Shown here one piece after another: positions 40,285 to 48,068 of a DNA stretch of 64,000 bases. The position numbers and the translations under genes are program-made. Every line of letters starts with the position of its first letter. Within the stretch, counting starts at the first letter, position 1. The notes under the pieces were generated by a model, which had not been told where the DNA came from, searched no databases, and saw only the letters and a program-made list of their open reading frames with translations. The stretch is from Marinobacter sp. 1-4A (GTDB lineage: Bacteria; Pseudomonadota; Gammaproteobacteria; Pseudomonadales; Oleiphilaceae), in the NCBI RefSeq assembly GCF_016597725.1, contig NZ_VCGY01000003.1, positions 558,001 through 622,000 on the forward strand, in the 5' to 3' direction.

Positions 40285-41340
40285 ATGAGCACAGCAGCTT
40301 TTGCGACCAGCTATACCCAGAACTTCGATACTTTGCTGTATCGAGTCAGGTCCGGGGACAGTCTCTCCAAGATTCTTTATCGGTACCACGCAGGCCTGAA
40401 CGATGAGCAGCTTTCACTACTGATTCAGCAAGTGCAGGCCGACAATCCTTCGATTATCAATCCTGACCTGATAAAACCCGACCAATTAATCCGCCTGAAA
40501 ATTCCCCAGCAGTACTGCGCTGCCCCTAGGCCCAACCACCACTTGCTGACCGTACGTACAGACAATCAATATTGGGTGCCTGAGCTGGAACGTACCTGGA
40601 ACCGAAGTACCCGCGAAGAACGTGATTTAATGTCTACTCTGCTGCCAGCCTTGATTGGTCTGGGAAGTGCAAAAATGTCGATGATAGACACCACGTTCTC
40701 TACCAATGCACCACTTATGCGGGAAATGGTAACCAACCATGAAAACTACAAGGCCGGTGAGAAAACCAAAGGTCAGTACGACTATCAGCGGCGAAAGCTG
40801 GTTGCTCAGTTGACCACCAACCTTGGGCCAACCAACTTGATACTGAATGGTACACAAAGGCCTACAGAGGTGCTTCGTATATCCAGAAGCAAAGGTATTG
40901 CACCAACGGCACCTATAGAAACGGAGTTCAGAAGAATGCAGAGAGCTGCAAGAATAGCTAAATCTGGAGGTGTGTTGTTAACCGGAGTTAGTCTCGGCGT
41001 TGCTTGTCATCAGATTGCTAATGCTTCAACTCAACGCCAAAAAAACGACATTTTAGTTGAGAGTGCAGGAGGTCTGGTGGGCGGCATACTTTATGCAATC
41101 GGCACCTCAGTTGCCCTAGTGTTAATAGCCTCGCCTGTTGGGTGGGTTGGAGGCTTGGCGATTGGTCTTGGGGCGGCGGTAACAGGATATGCTACGGGGC
41201 AAGGTGTACTAAAATTGTACGACGCAACAGGGGCAAAAATAGACTTCGCCAAACAATCTGGTATTGGAGCCCTATGTTCATCCGCGCGAAAGGCTGGATT
41301 TGTACCGTCTTTTTCGTCATCCACGTTATCTGTGCTTTAG
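40285..41340 (+). CDS. LysM-glycine-zipper protein, putative pore-forming antibacterial effector
   Basis: 351 residues, no signal peptide, with AAGGGA before the ATG. An N-terminal LysM peptidoglycan-binding domain (about 18-74, 'YRVRSGDSLSKILYRYH') is followed by a charged middle region. Hydrophobic segments lie at about 228-248, 261-283 and 285-303, rich in GxxxG-type repeats ('GGLVGGILYAIG', 'GWVGGLAIGLGAAVTGYATGQG'), then a short polar tail. A cytosolic protein with a LysM module and a C-terminal glycine zipper fits a contact-delivered (for example type VI secretion) membrane-disrupting effector. Small membrane proteins in two tandem copies directly downstream fit immunity genes. No VgrG, PAAR or Hcp is nearby, so the delivery route is not shown. 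I do not recognise an exact family. Confidence 0.7.
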   Translation: MSTAAFATSYTQNFDTLLYRVRSGDSLSKILYRYHAGLNDEQLSLLIQQVQADNPSIINPDLIKPDQLIRLKIPQQYCAAPRPNHHLLTVRTDNQYWVPELERTWNRSTREERDLMSTLLPALIGLGSAKMSMIDTTFSTNAPLMREMVTNHENYKAGEKTKGQYDYQRRKLVAQLTTNLGPTNLILNGTQRPTEVLRISRSKGIAPTAPIETEFRRMQRAARIAKSGGVLLTGVSLGVACHQIANASTQRQKNDILVESAGGLVGGILYAIGTSVALVLIASPVGWVGGLAIGLGAAVTGYATGQGVLKLYDATGAKIDFAKQSGIGALCSSARKAGFVPSFSSSTLSVL

Positions 41341-41356
41341 TTGCGGGCACACCATT

Positions 41357-41743
41357 ATGGAAATGCTTTTTCATGTAACGCTGGGGTTGATGGGGTTTGG
41401 GGTTTTAATCGGCCTTGTCTATTTCTCACTGTGGGCGGTTTTGCACAAAATGTTACCGCCGGTACTTGACCCGCTCCTGTTCAGGGAACCATGGTTTCAA
41501 AAATCTGAACTGGTGAACTATCAGTTTTTCCCACTTAGCTTGATCCGGTCTCTAAACTACAGTTATCTGCTAGCTTGGCCTGACATGGCAAAGCGCCGAC
41601 GTTTCAAGGGCCTCGATCGGAAACTCCCGGTCCGCGCAGGCTTAATCGTACTTTGCAGAATTCATATATCAGCGGCATTTGCAGGAACTCTGGTTGCTAT
41701 CTTTTATTTTTCGATTGCGCTTTATGCGCTATTTTTCCTGTAA
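41357..41743 (+). CDS. Putative immunity protein for the LysM effector (small membrane protein)
   Basis: 128 residues starting 16 bases after the effector stop, in an effector-immunity arrangement. A hydrophobic helix lies at about 4-28 and another at about 103-127. Between them is a basic, aromatic cytoplasmic-type segment ('EPWFQKSELVNYQFFPLSLI', 'MAKRRRFKGL'). Immunity proteins to pore-forming toxins are typically small inner-membrane proteins like this. No family recognised. The frame stays open upstream into the effector gene, but the ATG at 41357 is the natural start. Confidence 0.6.
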   Translation: MEMLFHVTLGLMGFGVLIGLVYFSLWAVLHKMLPPVLDPLLFREPWFQKSELVNYQFFPLSLIRSLNYSYLLAWPDMAKRRRFKGLDRKLPVRAGLIVLCRIHISAAFAGTLVAIFYFSIALYALFFL

Positions 41744-41748
41744 TCGGA

Positions 41749-42069
41749 GCTGCTTGGGCTGTCTTGCACAAATACCTGACACCCAGATTGGACGACTTAT
41801 TGTTCAAGGAACCCTGGTTTCAGAAGGCTGAGCTCACTAATTACAGATTTTTCCCGCTGAGTTTGCTTAGATCCTTGAACTATATCTACTTGATTGGTTG
41901 CCCCAGGATGGCCAAGAGAAAACGCTTCAAGGGGTTGGAAGCTGTGATCCCTGTTGGGAAAGCCGTTGTTATACTCTGCAGGGCGCAGATGTTTATGGCT
42001 TTTTTCGGGCTCGGTTTGGCCGTTGTCTACTTTGGTTACGGCGGGATCATGGCGGTTTTCGTTCTTTGA
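41749..42069 (+). pseudogene. Second, 5'-truncated copy of the putative immunity gene
   Basis: 106 codons homologous to residues 25-128 of the preceding protein. Over the central 43-residue block beginning EPWFQK, 33 positions are identical. The copy lacks the first ~24 codons including the start, and its frame is -1 relative to copy 1; the only upstream in-frame initiator is a TTG at 41653 inside copy 1. It could be a relic, or be expressed from TTG (for example codon 29-equivalent) or by frameshift. Despite that, the remainder has no stop and keeps the second helix. It ends 16 bases before the convergent zinc permease gene. Confidence 0.65.
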
Positions 42070-42085
42070 GAGTTGACGTTCGGCA

Positions 42086-42847
42086 TCATGAGGTCTGTTT
42101 GCCCTCTAATTTGAAGTAATATCCGGCAATCCAAAGCATGGCTGTAAGCAGTGTTGCGACGACGATAGCTGGCCCCACGGGCACATCGGAAACCACGGAA
42201 TAGGCGATCGCGACAAAATGGCCGGTGATTGCACAAATCGCTGCGACAATTGGTGGTTTATCGTGAACAGAACCCACGATCAACGGTGTGATGATTAGGG
42301 TCGCGAACACGACGTAAATACCGGCGAGCGACACCGAGTAAGTGACTGAAATGGCGAAAACGGGCATGAAGGCAGCACCGGAAAACCAAGCTGGTAGCTT
42401 CCAGCTGAGTAGCCATACAAACGCTGTCATTATCCCCGTTGCTATGATGAGCTCCCAACTTGCCCATAGTAGATCACCCGCAGCCGCCCTCTGCAGTGCT
42501 TGAGCGCCGTGAGGGTCACCACTAACCATCAATACCGCCAGACTGGCTCCCAGTACATAGAGAATGCCAATCCACGCCTCTTTGCCCGTGCCGAGAAACC
42601 TGAAAATCAGTTGTACGGCTATGGCCGCGAGTAGGGCGAACAGCAAACTGCTTATCGACGCCCCTGCAAGTGTATGGTCTGGCAGGAAATACAATCCCGC
42701 CAGAGTTCCCAGCGCCGCCCATTGGGCAATCGCAAGATCCGCAAAAATGACTCCTCGAGCAATCACCTGATACCCCAGTGGCACGAGTAGCAGGCAGAGA
42801 AGCGCGCTACCGAGCGCCGGTAGGAGCATCCACTCAAAGGCTCCCAT
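42086..42847 (-). CDS. Zinc/manganese-type ABC transporter permease (AztB/ZnuB-like)
   Basis: About 253 residues with eight or so transmembrane helices, ABC-3 family. I use the ATG at 42847 (AGAGG upstream), overlapping the binding-protein stop by 14 bases; the frame is open 9 codons further. 'LVPLGYQVIARGVIFADLAIAQWAALG' is a family hallmark. It is the last gene of the leftward zinc operon. No ATPase gene is present in this operon; the next feature downstream is the immunity-gene relic. Confidence 0.88.
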   Translation of the reverse strand: MGAFEWMLLPALGSALLCLLLVPLGYQVIARGVIFADLAIAQWAALGTLAGLYFLPDHTLAGASISSLLFALLAAIAVQLIFRFLGTGKEAWIGILYVLGASLAVLMVSGDPHGAQALQRAAAGDLLWASWELIIATGIMTAFVWLLSWKLPAWFSGAAFMPVFAISVTYSVSLAGIYVVFATLIITPLIVGSVHDKPPIVAAICAITGHFVAIAYSVVSDVPVGPAIVVATLLTAMLWIAGYYFKLEGKQTS

Positions 42848-43769
42848 TAGCAACCTCTGGCATGGCACTTTCAAGGCGGTTGATAATTTCAGAAATCAGC
42901 TCAGCCAACGTGTCCGTTTTTGAGTCGTCAGTAACGGTTCCCGGTAGTACCAGAATGGGTTTTCGTATTTGAGCCGACAGCCATTGCGCAGGCTTTTGGT
43001 TCTGGTGACTGGCAATCAAAATCGCTGCCGCATCTTCTAACCTCGGATCTGCTAATAGCTGATTCAGGTGGCTGGCGCTTGGCGGCAGACCGGGTTTCGG
43101 TTCTAGATCCATGGTTGCGCCTATGCCAAGCCATCTTAATAGATAGCTGAACCCGGTGTGCTGGATGACAAGGGAGCGCCCCTGCAAGGCTTTTGCTCTT
43201 TCTTGCCAATTCGCACGATGGAAGTTCCAGTTAACGCGCCATTTTATATAACGCGCAAAGATATCTGCCGAGTTGTCTGGCCTCATTGCGCCAAGGCGCT
43301 CAGCCAGCGCCTTGGCGATGTTCGGTAGTTGGTCCGGCGAGAGATGCACATGGGGATTTCCCTCGGGATGCACATCTCCCATGCTGCGATCTACGTGATC
43401 ATGGGGAGCAAACAATTGAGCGTGATCTGAAGCAAAGAACAGCCCGGGTTGGCCTGGCTGAATGTCTGTATTGCCGGCTCTCTGAAGCAGTGCCGGCAAC
43501 CAGCCCGCTTCCAGTGAAGCTCCCGTACACACAGCAATGTCGGCCCGACTCATGGCTGCGATTAGGCTGGGCCTTGCTTCTATGTAGTGAGGGTCCTGCA
43601 GATAGCTTGTGGCTGTTGTGAAGTGAGCGTCTGGCATGAATGTTCGGGCTAGAGCAGCCCATTCGGGCTCACAGGCAAACACGTGGAAGTCTGCTCGGGC
43701 GGGTAGAGAAACCAGCCCGGTCAATACAGCGGCGATGAACAATGGTAAATAGCGCATATCAGTACCCAT
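42834..43769 (-). CDS. Zinc-type ABC transporter substrate-binding protein (AztC/ZnuA-like)
   Basis: 311 residues; a start 4 codons later (43757) is equally possible and gives a cleaner signal peptide ending LPARA. Cluster A-I metal-binding protein with candidate zinc ligands H61 (in 'DPHYIEARPS'), the His of 'GNPHVHLSP' near 140, the His of 'VIQHTGFSY' and the Asp of 'MDLEPKPGLPPS'. A short His-containing loop ('HDHVDRSMGDVH') precedes the second ligand. It overlaps both neighbours, supporting one transcript. Confidence 0.9.
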   Translation of the reverse strand: MGTDMRYLPLFIAAVLTGLVSLPARADFHVFACEPEWAALARTFMPDAHFTTATSYLQDPHYIEARPSLIAAMSRADIAVCTGASLEAGWLPALLQRAGNTDIQPGQPGLFFASDHAQLFAPHDHVDRSMGDVHPEGNPHVHLSPDQLPNIAKALAERLGAMRPDNSADIFARYIKWRVNWNFHRANWQERAKALQGRSLVIQHTGFSYLLRWLGIGATMDLEPKPGLPPSASHLNQLLADPRLEDAAAILIASHQNQKPAQWLSAQIRKPILVLPGTVTDDSKTDTLAELISEIINRLESAMPEVANGSL

Positions 43770-44877
43770 GAGCCCCGTGTGCGCCGAGCGACACTACATA
43801 TTGCAGCGCCACGGTATTATCCGCGTTGCTGAATCCAGTTGCCGACTGATGAGTGTATTGGAGCCTGAGTGTCGAAAAATGTGAACGCGACCAGGCCAGC
43901 ATGACATCTGTTTCTTTCAGGCGTTGGCTGTGGAAGTGATCACCGTGCGCCTCACGCAGATCCACTTCGCCATACCGGATACCCGCCGACCACTGCGGGG
44001 TGAATTGGTGAACGCCAGATACGTACCAACCTTCGTGATAGTCATCAGAGGTCGCGAATTTGTTCAGGTCATCGGCATAGAGGTATTCCGCGCTAAGTGT
44101 GAACTGTTGTTCGCGGGTGTTGCCGTTTGGTGACCATTTCCAAACAGCATCGGCAATGTAGAGGTTTTTGCCGGTGTAGGATGCGCCATGACCGTGGTCG
44201 TGCCCGTGTTCGTCATCAAGGTTATGGTCATGGCCGTGGTCTTCTTCGTCCACGCTGATCTGACGGTTATGCAGATAAGACAGCCCTGCCTGCCAGCTCT
44301 GGGCGGCAGAAAAATCGCCACCTACTCGGGTATTCAGGGTATAGACACCGATATCTTCGGCCCCTTCCGAAAGTTGATTGCCATTGAATGCCTCGGCGCC
44401 TATTTGCCAGTAAAACGGTGTGGGTAGGAGAGCATTTATGCGCAGGCCGGTATCGTAATAGTGGCTTCCCAGCAGCGCCCGGTAAGCGGCTGGTCGCTCC
44501 ACGAAATCATCTTCATGCATATGTCGGCCATTGAGGTAACCTACCTGAGAAAGGAAGCGGCCTGCTCGTACGTTCAGCCCGAGAGGTAAGCCGTTGGTTT
44601 GCAGGTAAGCTTCTTCAATCAGAACCTCGCTCTCGCCATCATGTTCTTCGAAAACGGTGGTTAACCGCCCCGAAAATAGATCGTCTATGGGAGATGAGAG
44701 TGAGAGTTCTGTATGCCCTAGGCCAAATCCTTGTTCTCGGTGAGACAATGCGGTGTCATTTTGTTTGTAGTGTCCATCCAGAGTAAGGCTTACGTCTGGG
44801 TTGAGCTTGTTTGCACCAGCACCGCTTGTGAGCAGTGCCAGCGATAGGGCGGTAAAAGATACAATGCGATTTAACAT
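43759..44877 (-). CDS. Outer-membrane beta-barrel protein with a histidine-rich loop, zinc-associated
   Basis: 372 residues with a signal peptide (cut near SGAGA). Alternating hydrophobic/polar strands and aromatic girdles fit an outer-membrane porin-like barrel. A loop near residues 212-234 is packed with His and Asp ('EEDHGHDHNLDDEHGHDHGHG'), and the C-terminus is 'LGAHGAHGY'. Position between the AztD-like and zinc-binding-protein genes under a Zur-type box suggests zinc passage or capture at the outer membrane. It is not a TonB-dependent receptor (no plug, far too short). Function is inferred. Confidence 0.7.
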   Translation of the reverse strand: MLNRIVSFTALSLALLTSGAGANKLNPDVSLTLDGHYKQNDTALSHREQGFGLGHTELSLSSPIDDLFSGRLTTVFEEHDGESEVLIEEAYLQTNGLPLGLNVRAGRFLSQVGYLNGRHMHEDDFVERPAAYRALLGSHYYDTGLRINALLPTPFYWQIGAEAFNGNQLSEGAEDIGVYTLNTRVGGDFSAAQSWQAGLSYLHNRQISVDEEDHGHDHNLDDEHGHDHGHGASYTGKNLYIADAVWKWSPNGNTREQQFTLSAEYLYADDLNKFATSDDYHEGWYVSGVHQFTPQWSAGIRYGEVDLREAHGDHFHSQRLKETDVMLAWSRSHFSTLRLQYTHQSATGFSNADNTVALQYVVSLGAHGAHGY

Positions 44878-44947
44878 GGGTACTCCAACGGCAAGGAAAC
44901 AAGGCAAACCAGTGATCACCGGCCTGCCTTGTGAGGTTCAGAATGGG

Positions 44948-46228
44948 TTAGTGCGAGTGTTCTTCGTTGTGCTCCCCATTCGTCAGGCCCAGCCAGACAA
45001 CGGAAGACGCGTTAAAGTCTAGGTCGATGCTGCGGACAACATCACCATCAGCCATATCCACCTCGATCACGGTTTGATTGTGCAGTACGAACAAATGTTT
45101 TTGAGCCGCCGATACAGTCACCGCCAAGGTATCTTCTTCGCTGGGCGCGTCCGTCAGCTGAACGGTTTTGAGCAATGCCCAGTTATCGGCGGGGTTGAAT
45201 AGCCGTAGGCTGCCGTCGTTACCAACTACATAGAACACCTCACCGTGAGTCGTAAATCCTTGGGTGATTCGGGCTACGTCTGAGCCAATGTCCAGCTCTT
45301 GGTAAATAGTCGTTTCTGATTCTGGATCGATGATAAAGAGTTGGTCTCCTGCAATGCCCACCAGCTCTTCAACGTCGTGATTGCCGACGAGGGTTCCAAT
45401 GCGTGCGCCTGTTTCAAGGCTGTCAGGGTTGGCCAATTTGGTAGCTGGATAGCCAGCTTCGTGGAGGTCGATCACCAGCACGCCGTCACCGCACCCAAAC
45501 CCGAGACTGTGCGCGTTAGCGGCGGCACCGTGGAGCTTCGGGCAGGCCTCGTCGTACCGAGTCTCGAAACCGAAACTAGAGCCGTCAAAATGATAACGCT
45601 CGACTGCCGCTGGGAGTGTGGTATCTGTAATGCCACTATCACGATAGGTCACGAATAGGTGGTCGCCAATCAGTTTGGCAACACCGTGCATGTTGTTTTC
45701 AAGATCGAGACTGGCGAGAGTGGAGCTGTTCCCCAAGGATGCGTCAGAAAAAACCGTCACTTTTGAACGGGCAGCAGAACCACCGTCAAAGAAGACGACA
45801 CCGTAAGGCTCGTCCAAAGTGTAGTGAGTGGGCTTGTGGTCATTCAGCGTCAAGGGCAGCATGGCCGGGGCTTCGGCATAGTCGTGCAGATGATCGCCGT
45901 GATCCTCTGTATAGAGCCCGCCATCAAAGAACGACAATCGATCGTCTTCACGCTGGATAGCAACGGCATACCGATGATCGGGTGACGCGTAGAGGCGTGG
46001 GGGTTCACCGTCCAGAGGCAGGGACGTAAGTACCTGTTCATCGTCCAAGTTCAAAAACTTCAGGGCCGACGCATCCATATCAAACAGGGCCAGACGCCCG
46101 CCGGTATCGATGTCTGTGTTGTTGTGCGCCTCATCTGAACTGCTTCCGCCACAGGCGGTTAGGAGCGTTGCGGTGGTCAGTGCCAAGAGGCGCAACATAG
46201 AGGGGAGGGGGTGAGAGTGGTAGATCAT
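44948..46228 (-). CDS. AztD-like periplasmic zinc chaperone (beta-propeller)
   Basis: 426 residues with a lipoprotein-like signal ('LLTACGG' after TTATL). AztD hallmarks are 'YTEDHGDHLHDY', the later 'CPKLHGAAANAHSLGFGCGDGVLVIDL', repeated WD-like strands and a His-rich C-terminus 'GEHNEEHSH'. AztD of Paracoccus binds zinc in the periplasm and hands it to the binding protein AztC. The binding-protein and permease genes follow in the same operon. A Zur-type box lies 13-35 bp upstream of the start. Confidence 0.8.
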   Translation of the reverse strand: MIYHSHPLPSMLRLLALTTATLLTACGGSSSDEAHNNTDIDTGGRLALFDMDASALKFLNLDDEQVLTSLPLDGEPPRLYASPDHRYAVAIQREDDRLSFFDGGLYTEDHGDHLHDYAEAPAMLPLTLNDHKPTHYTLDEPYGVVFFDGGSAARSKVTVFSDASLGNSSTLASLDLENNMHGVAKLIGDHLFVTYRDSGITDTTLPAAVERYHFDGSSFGFETRYDEACPKLHGAAANAHSLGFGCGDGVLVIDLHEAGYPATKLANPDSLETGARIGTLVGNHDVEELVGIAGDQLFIIDPESETTIYQELDIGSDVARITQGFTTHGEVFYVVGNDGSLRLFNPADNWALLKTVQLTDAPSEEDTLAVTVSAAQKHLFVLHNQTVIEVDMADGDVVRSIDLDFNASSVVWLGLTNGEHNEEHSH

Positions 46229-46240
46229 AAAGCTTCCTTT

Positions 46241-46263
46241 TAGATGTTATAACATTGCATTTC
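46241..46263 (-). promoter_or_regulatory. Zur-type box upstream of the AztD-like operon
   Basis: Contains the perfect palindrome ATGTTATAACAT (46244-46255). Read on the minus strand the 23-base site matches about 17 of 22 defined positions of the gammaproteobacterial Zur consensus (GAAATGTTATA-N-TATAACATTTC as halves). It is immediately upstream of the zinc chaperone gene. The match is seen; Zur binding is inferred. Confidence 0.75.
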
Positions 46264-46372
46264 TGGCATTGAAGCGAGCCAATCCTGATTCAAGACATGG
46301 AGTGTTATCCTGTTGGGCGTAGACCGTCTTAGAGGGATTTGGTCACTAAATGGAGTGTTTCTGAACGCCTTA

Positions 46373-46395
46373 AAATGTTATGTTATAACATATTC
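46373..46395 (+). promoter_or_regulatory. Zur-type box upstream of the CobW-family GTPase gene
   Basis: AAATGTTAT-GT-TATAACAT followed by ATTC, a close match to the 23-bp Zur consensus with both half-sites nearly intact. It lies 41 bp upstream of the GTPase start. With the partner box about 110 bp away, both divergent operons are expected to be repressed by Zur when zinc is ample. Confidence 0.8.
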
Positions 46396-46435
46396 GGTGT
46401 AAAGCAGAGTTTATCCGACAACGAAGGGTCAGCAA

Positions 46436-47437
46436 ATGGCAGGCAATCCGACACGCATCCCCACTCACTTAGTGCTTGGTTTTCTCGGTGCTGGAAAAAC
46501 CACGGCAATTCTCAACCTGTTAAAGCAGAAGCCGGAAGGGGAGCGGTGGGCGGTGTTGGTTAATGAATTCGGCGAGGTTGGTATTGACGGAGCCTTTTTG
46601 TCGAATCAGGGTGTGGCGGTTAAAGAGGTGCCTGGTGGTTGTATGTGCTGTGTTTCCGGGCTGCCTATGCAGATTGGGCTTAACAGCTTAATCAGTTTTG
46701 CCCGTCCGGACCGGCTGTTTATCGAACCAACAGGGTTGGGCCACCCGGCACAGGTAATCGAAACCTTAACGGGCGAGTTTTACAAAGATGTAGTGAGTCT
46801 TTGCACATCCGTTTGCTTGGTTGATCCGCGCAGGTTGGAAGACAAACGTGTGCTTGCTAGCCGACAATTTCATGACCAAGTGGCTGTGGCCGATGTGTTG
46901 GTGGCGAGCAAAACAGATCTTTGTACGGCTCATCAGCTAGATCAATTTGATAACTGGGCAAATACTTGGCAACCCGCAAAGCAGCGCATTGGGCAGATCA
47001 GTGGCGGTGAGCTTCCGCTAGATTGGCTAGCAGGTAGTTCGGGCAACTTGCCTCCACATTATCCCGACAGTCACCACCATCACCACCGTAAAGCCTCGGC
47101 TGAGAAGCCTTCGCTGGAGGATGAGCCTTGGCAGTCTTACTTCAATCAGGGAGAAGGTTATAACAGCATGGGCTGGCGGGTTCATGAAGACCTGATGTTT
47201 GATCCGATTGCGTTGCAAAGCCTGGCCTCCAATGCGGAGTTTGAGCGCTTCAAAGGGGTGGCACGCACGACCGAAGGTTGGTGGATGTTTAATGCCGTGG
47301 AGGGTGTTCTAACGCTGCTAGACGCGGAGCCGACCGATGAGTCCCGGCTCGAGATTATCAGCCAAAAATTGGAGCCTGAGCAGCTGGATCAGCAGCTTCG
47401 TGCTGCCTTAGCTGAACCCACTAAGACCAAATTGTGA
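46436..47437 (+). CDS. COG0523/CobW-family zinc-metallochaperone GTPase
   Basis: 333 residues. Walker A 'GFLGAGKTT' at residues 16-24, metal-binding CxCC in 'GGCMCCVSG', Walker B-like 'LFIEPTGLGHP', guanine-specificity 'SKTD', a His-rich linker ('DSHHHHHRKAS') and the C-terminal CobW_C domain. Zur-regulated members (ZigA, ZagA, ZNG1) deliver zinc to client proteins during starvation. AAGGG precedes the start and a Zur-type box lies just upstream. Confidence 0.92.
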   Translation: MAGNPTRIPTHLVLGFLGAGKTTAILNLLKQKPEGERWAVLVNEFGEVGIDGAFLSNQGVAVKEVPGGCMCCVSGLPMQIGLNSLISFARPDRLFIEPTGLGHPAQVIETLTGEFYKDVVSLCTSVCLVDPRRLEDKRVLASRQFHDQVAVADVLVASKTDLCTAHQLDQFDNWANTWQPAKQRIGQISGGELPLDWLAGSSGNLPPHYPDSHHHHHRKASAEKPSLEDEPWQSYFNQGEGYNSMGWRVHEDLMFDPIALQSLASNAEFERFKGVARTTEGWWMFNAVEGVLTLLDAEPTDESRLEIISQKLEPEQLDQQLRAALAEPTKTKL

Positions 47438-47441
47438 CCTT

Positions 47442-47486
47442 CTATATTCAGCCGCCCATCTGAAGTTTAACGGGTGGGGAATATAG
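47442..47486 (+). terminator. Hairpin after the CobW-family gene
   Basis: CTATATTC pairs with GAATATAG, with further GC pairing inside (CCGCCC with GGGTGG). There is no T-run, so it is a weak terminator or a processing/stability hairpin before the DUF2796 gene. Confidence 0.45.
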
Positions 47487-47523
47487 ACACTTTCCCTAGT
47501 ATTAACTGCAATAAGGTAAAGAA

Positions 47524-48066
47524 ATGCTTTCCAGAAAACGAGTGGTTATCACCATCGCCTCAGCACTCATCGGTTCGCCCCTAATGGCCGCAGACAACCC
47601 CGCTTCACATCTGCACGGGCAGGCCAACCTGCAACTTGCTTTCAACGATAATCGGGTTGATTTATTGTTCGAATCTCCTGCTGGTAACTTGCTAGGGTTC
47701 GAGCATGAACCGCGTACAACGGAACAACAACAAACGTTAGATAGCGTCACTAGTTGGCTAAAGGCAACACCGCTCATCAATACTTCCGAATCAACATGCA
47801 CGGTGGAGGCTGCTAACGTTCAGCACCTAGGGCATGATGATGGGCAAGCTCATGCCCACACCCATGGCGAGGAGGAGCATCACGCTGACATTGAAGTTAC
47901 TCAGGTTCTGGTGTGCTCCGGTCTAAAACAAGCAGTGTCTTTGGTAACGCCTATTTCCACTCGCTTTTCGGGCGTGGAACATCTCACTATCGAATGGGTT
48001 GGCCCAGATGGGCAGGGCGCAACCCGATTGGAGCCCGGGAATCAGGCTTTTAAGCTTGGGCGCTGA
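47524..48066 (+). CDS. DUF2796 family periplasmic protein (ZrgA-like)
   Basis: 180 residues with a signal peptide (cut after PLMA, near 22). 'HLHGQANLQLAFNDNRVDLLFESPAGNLLGFEH' is the DUF2796 opening, and a His-rich insert 'HDDGQAHAHTHGEEEHHADIE' near 112-132 suggests metal binding. ZrgA of Vibrio cholerae, in the zrgABCDE zinc-uptake locus, belongs to this family. It lies downstream of the CobW GTPase and near the DUF3299 and ABC genes, matching that context. Confidence 0.82.
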   Translation: MLSRKRVVITIASALIGSPLMAADNPASHLHGQANLQLAFNDNRVDLLFESPAGNLLGFEHEPRTTEQQQTLDSVTSWLKATPLINTSESTCTVEAANVQHLGHDDGQAHAHTHGEEEHHADIEVTQVLVCSGLKQAVSLVTPISTRFSGVEHLTIEWVGPDGQGATRLEPGNQAFKLGR

Positions 48067-48068
48067 GG

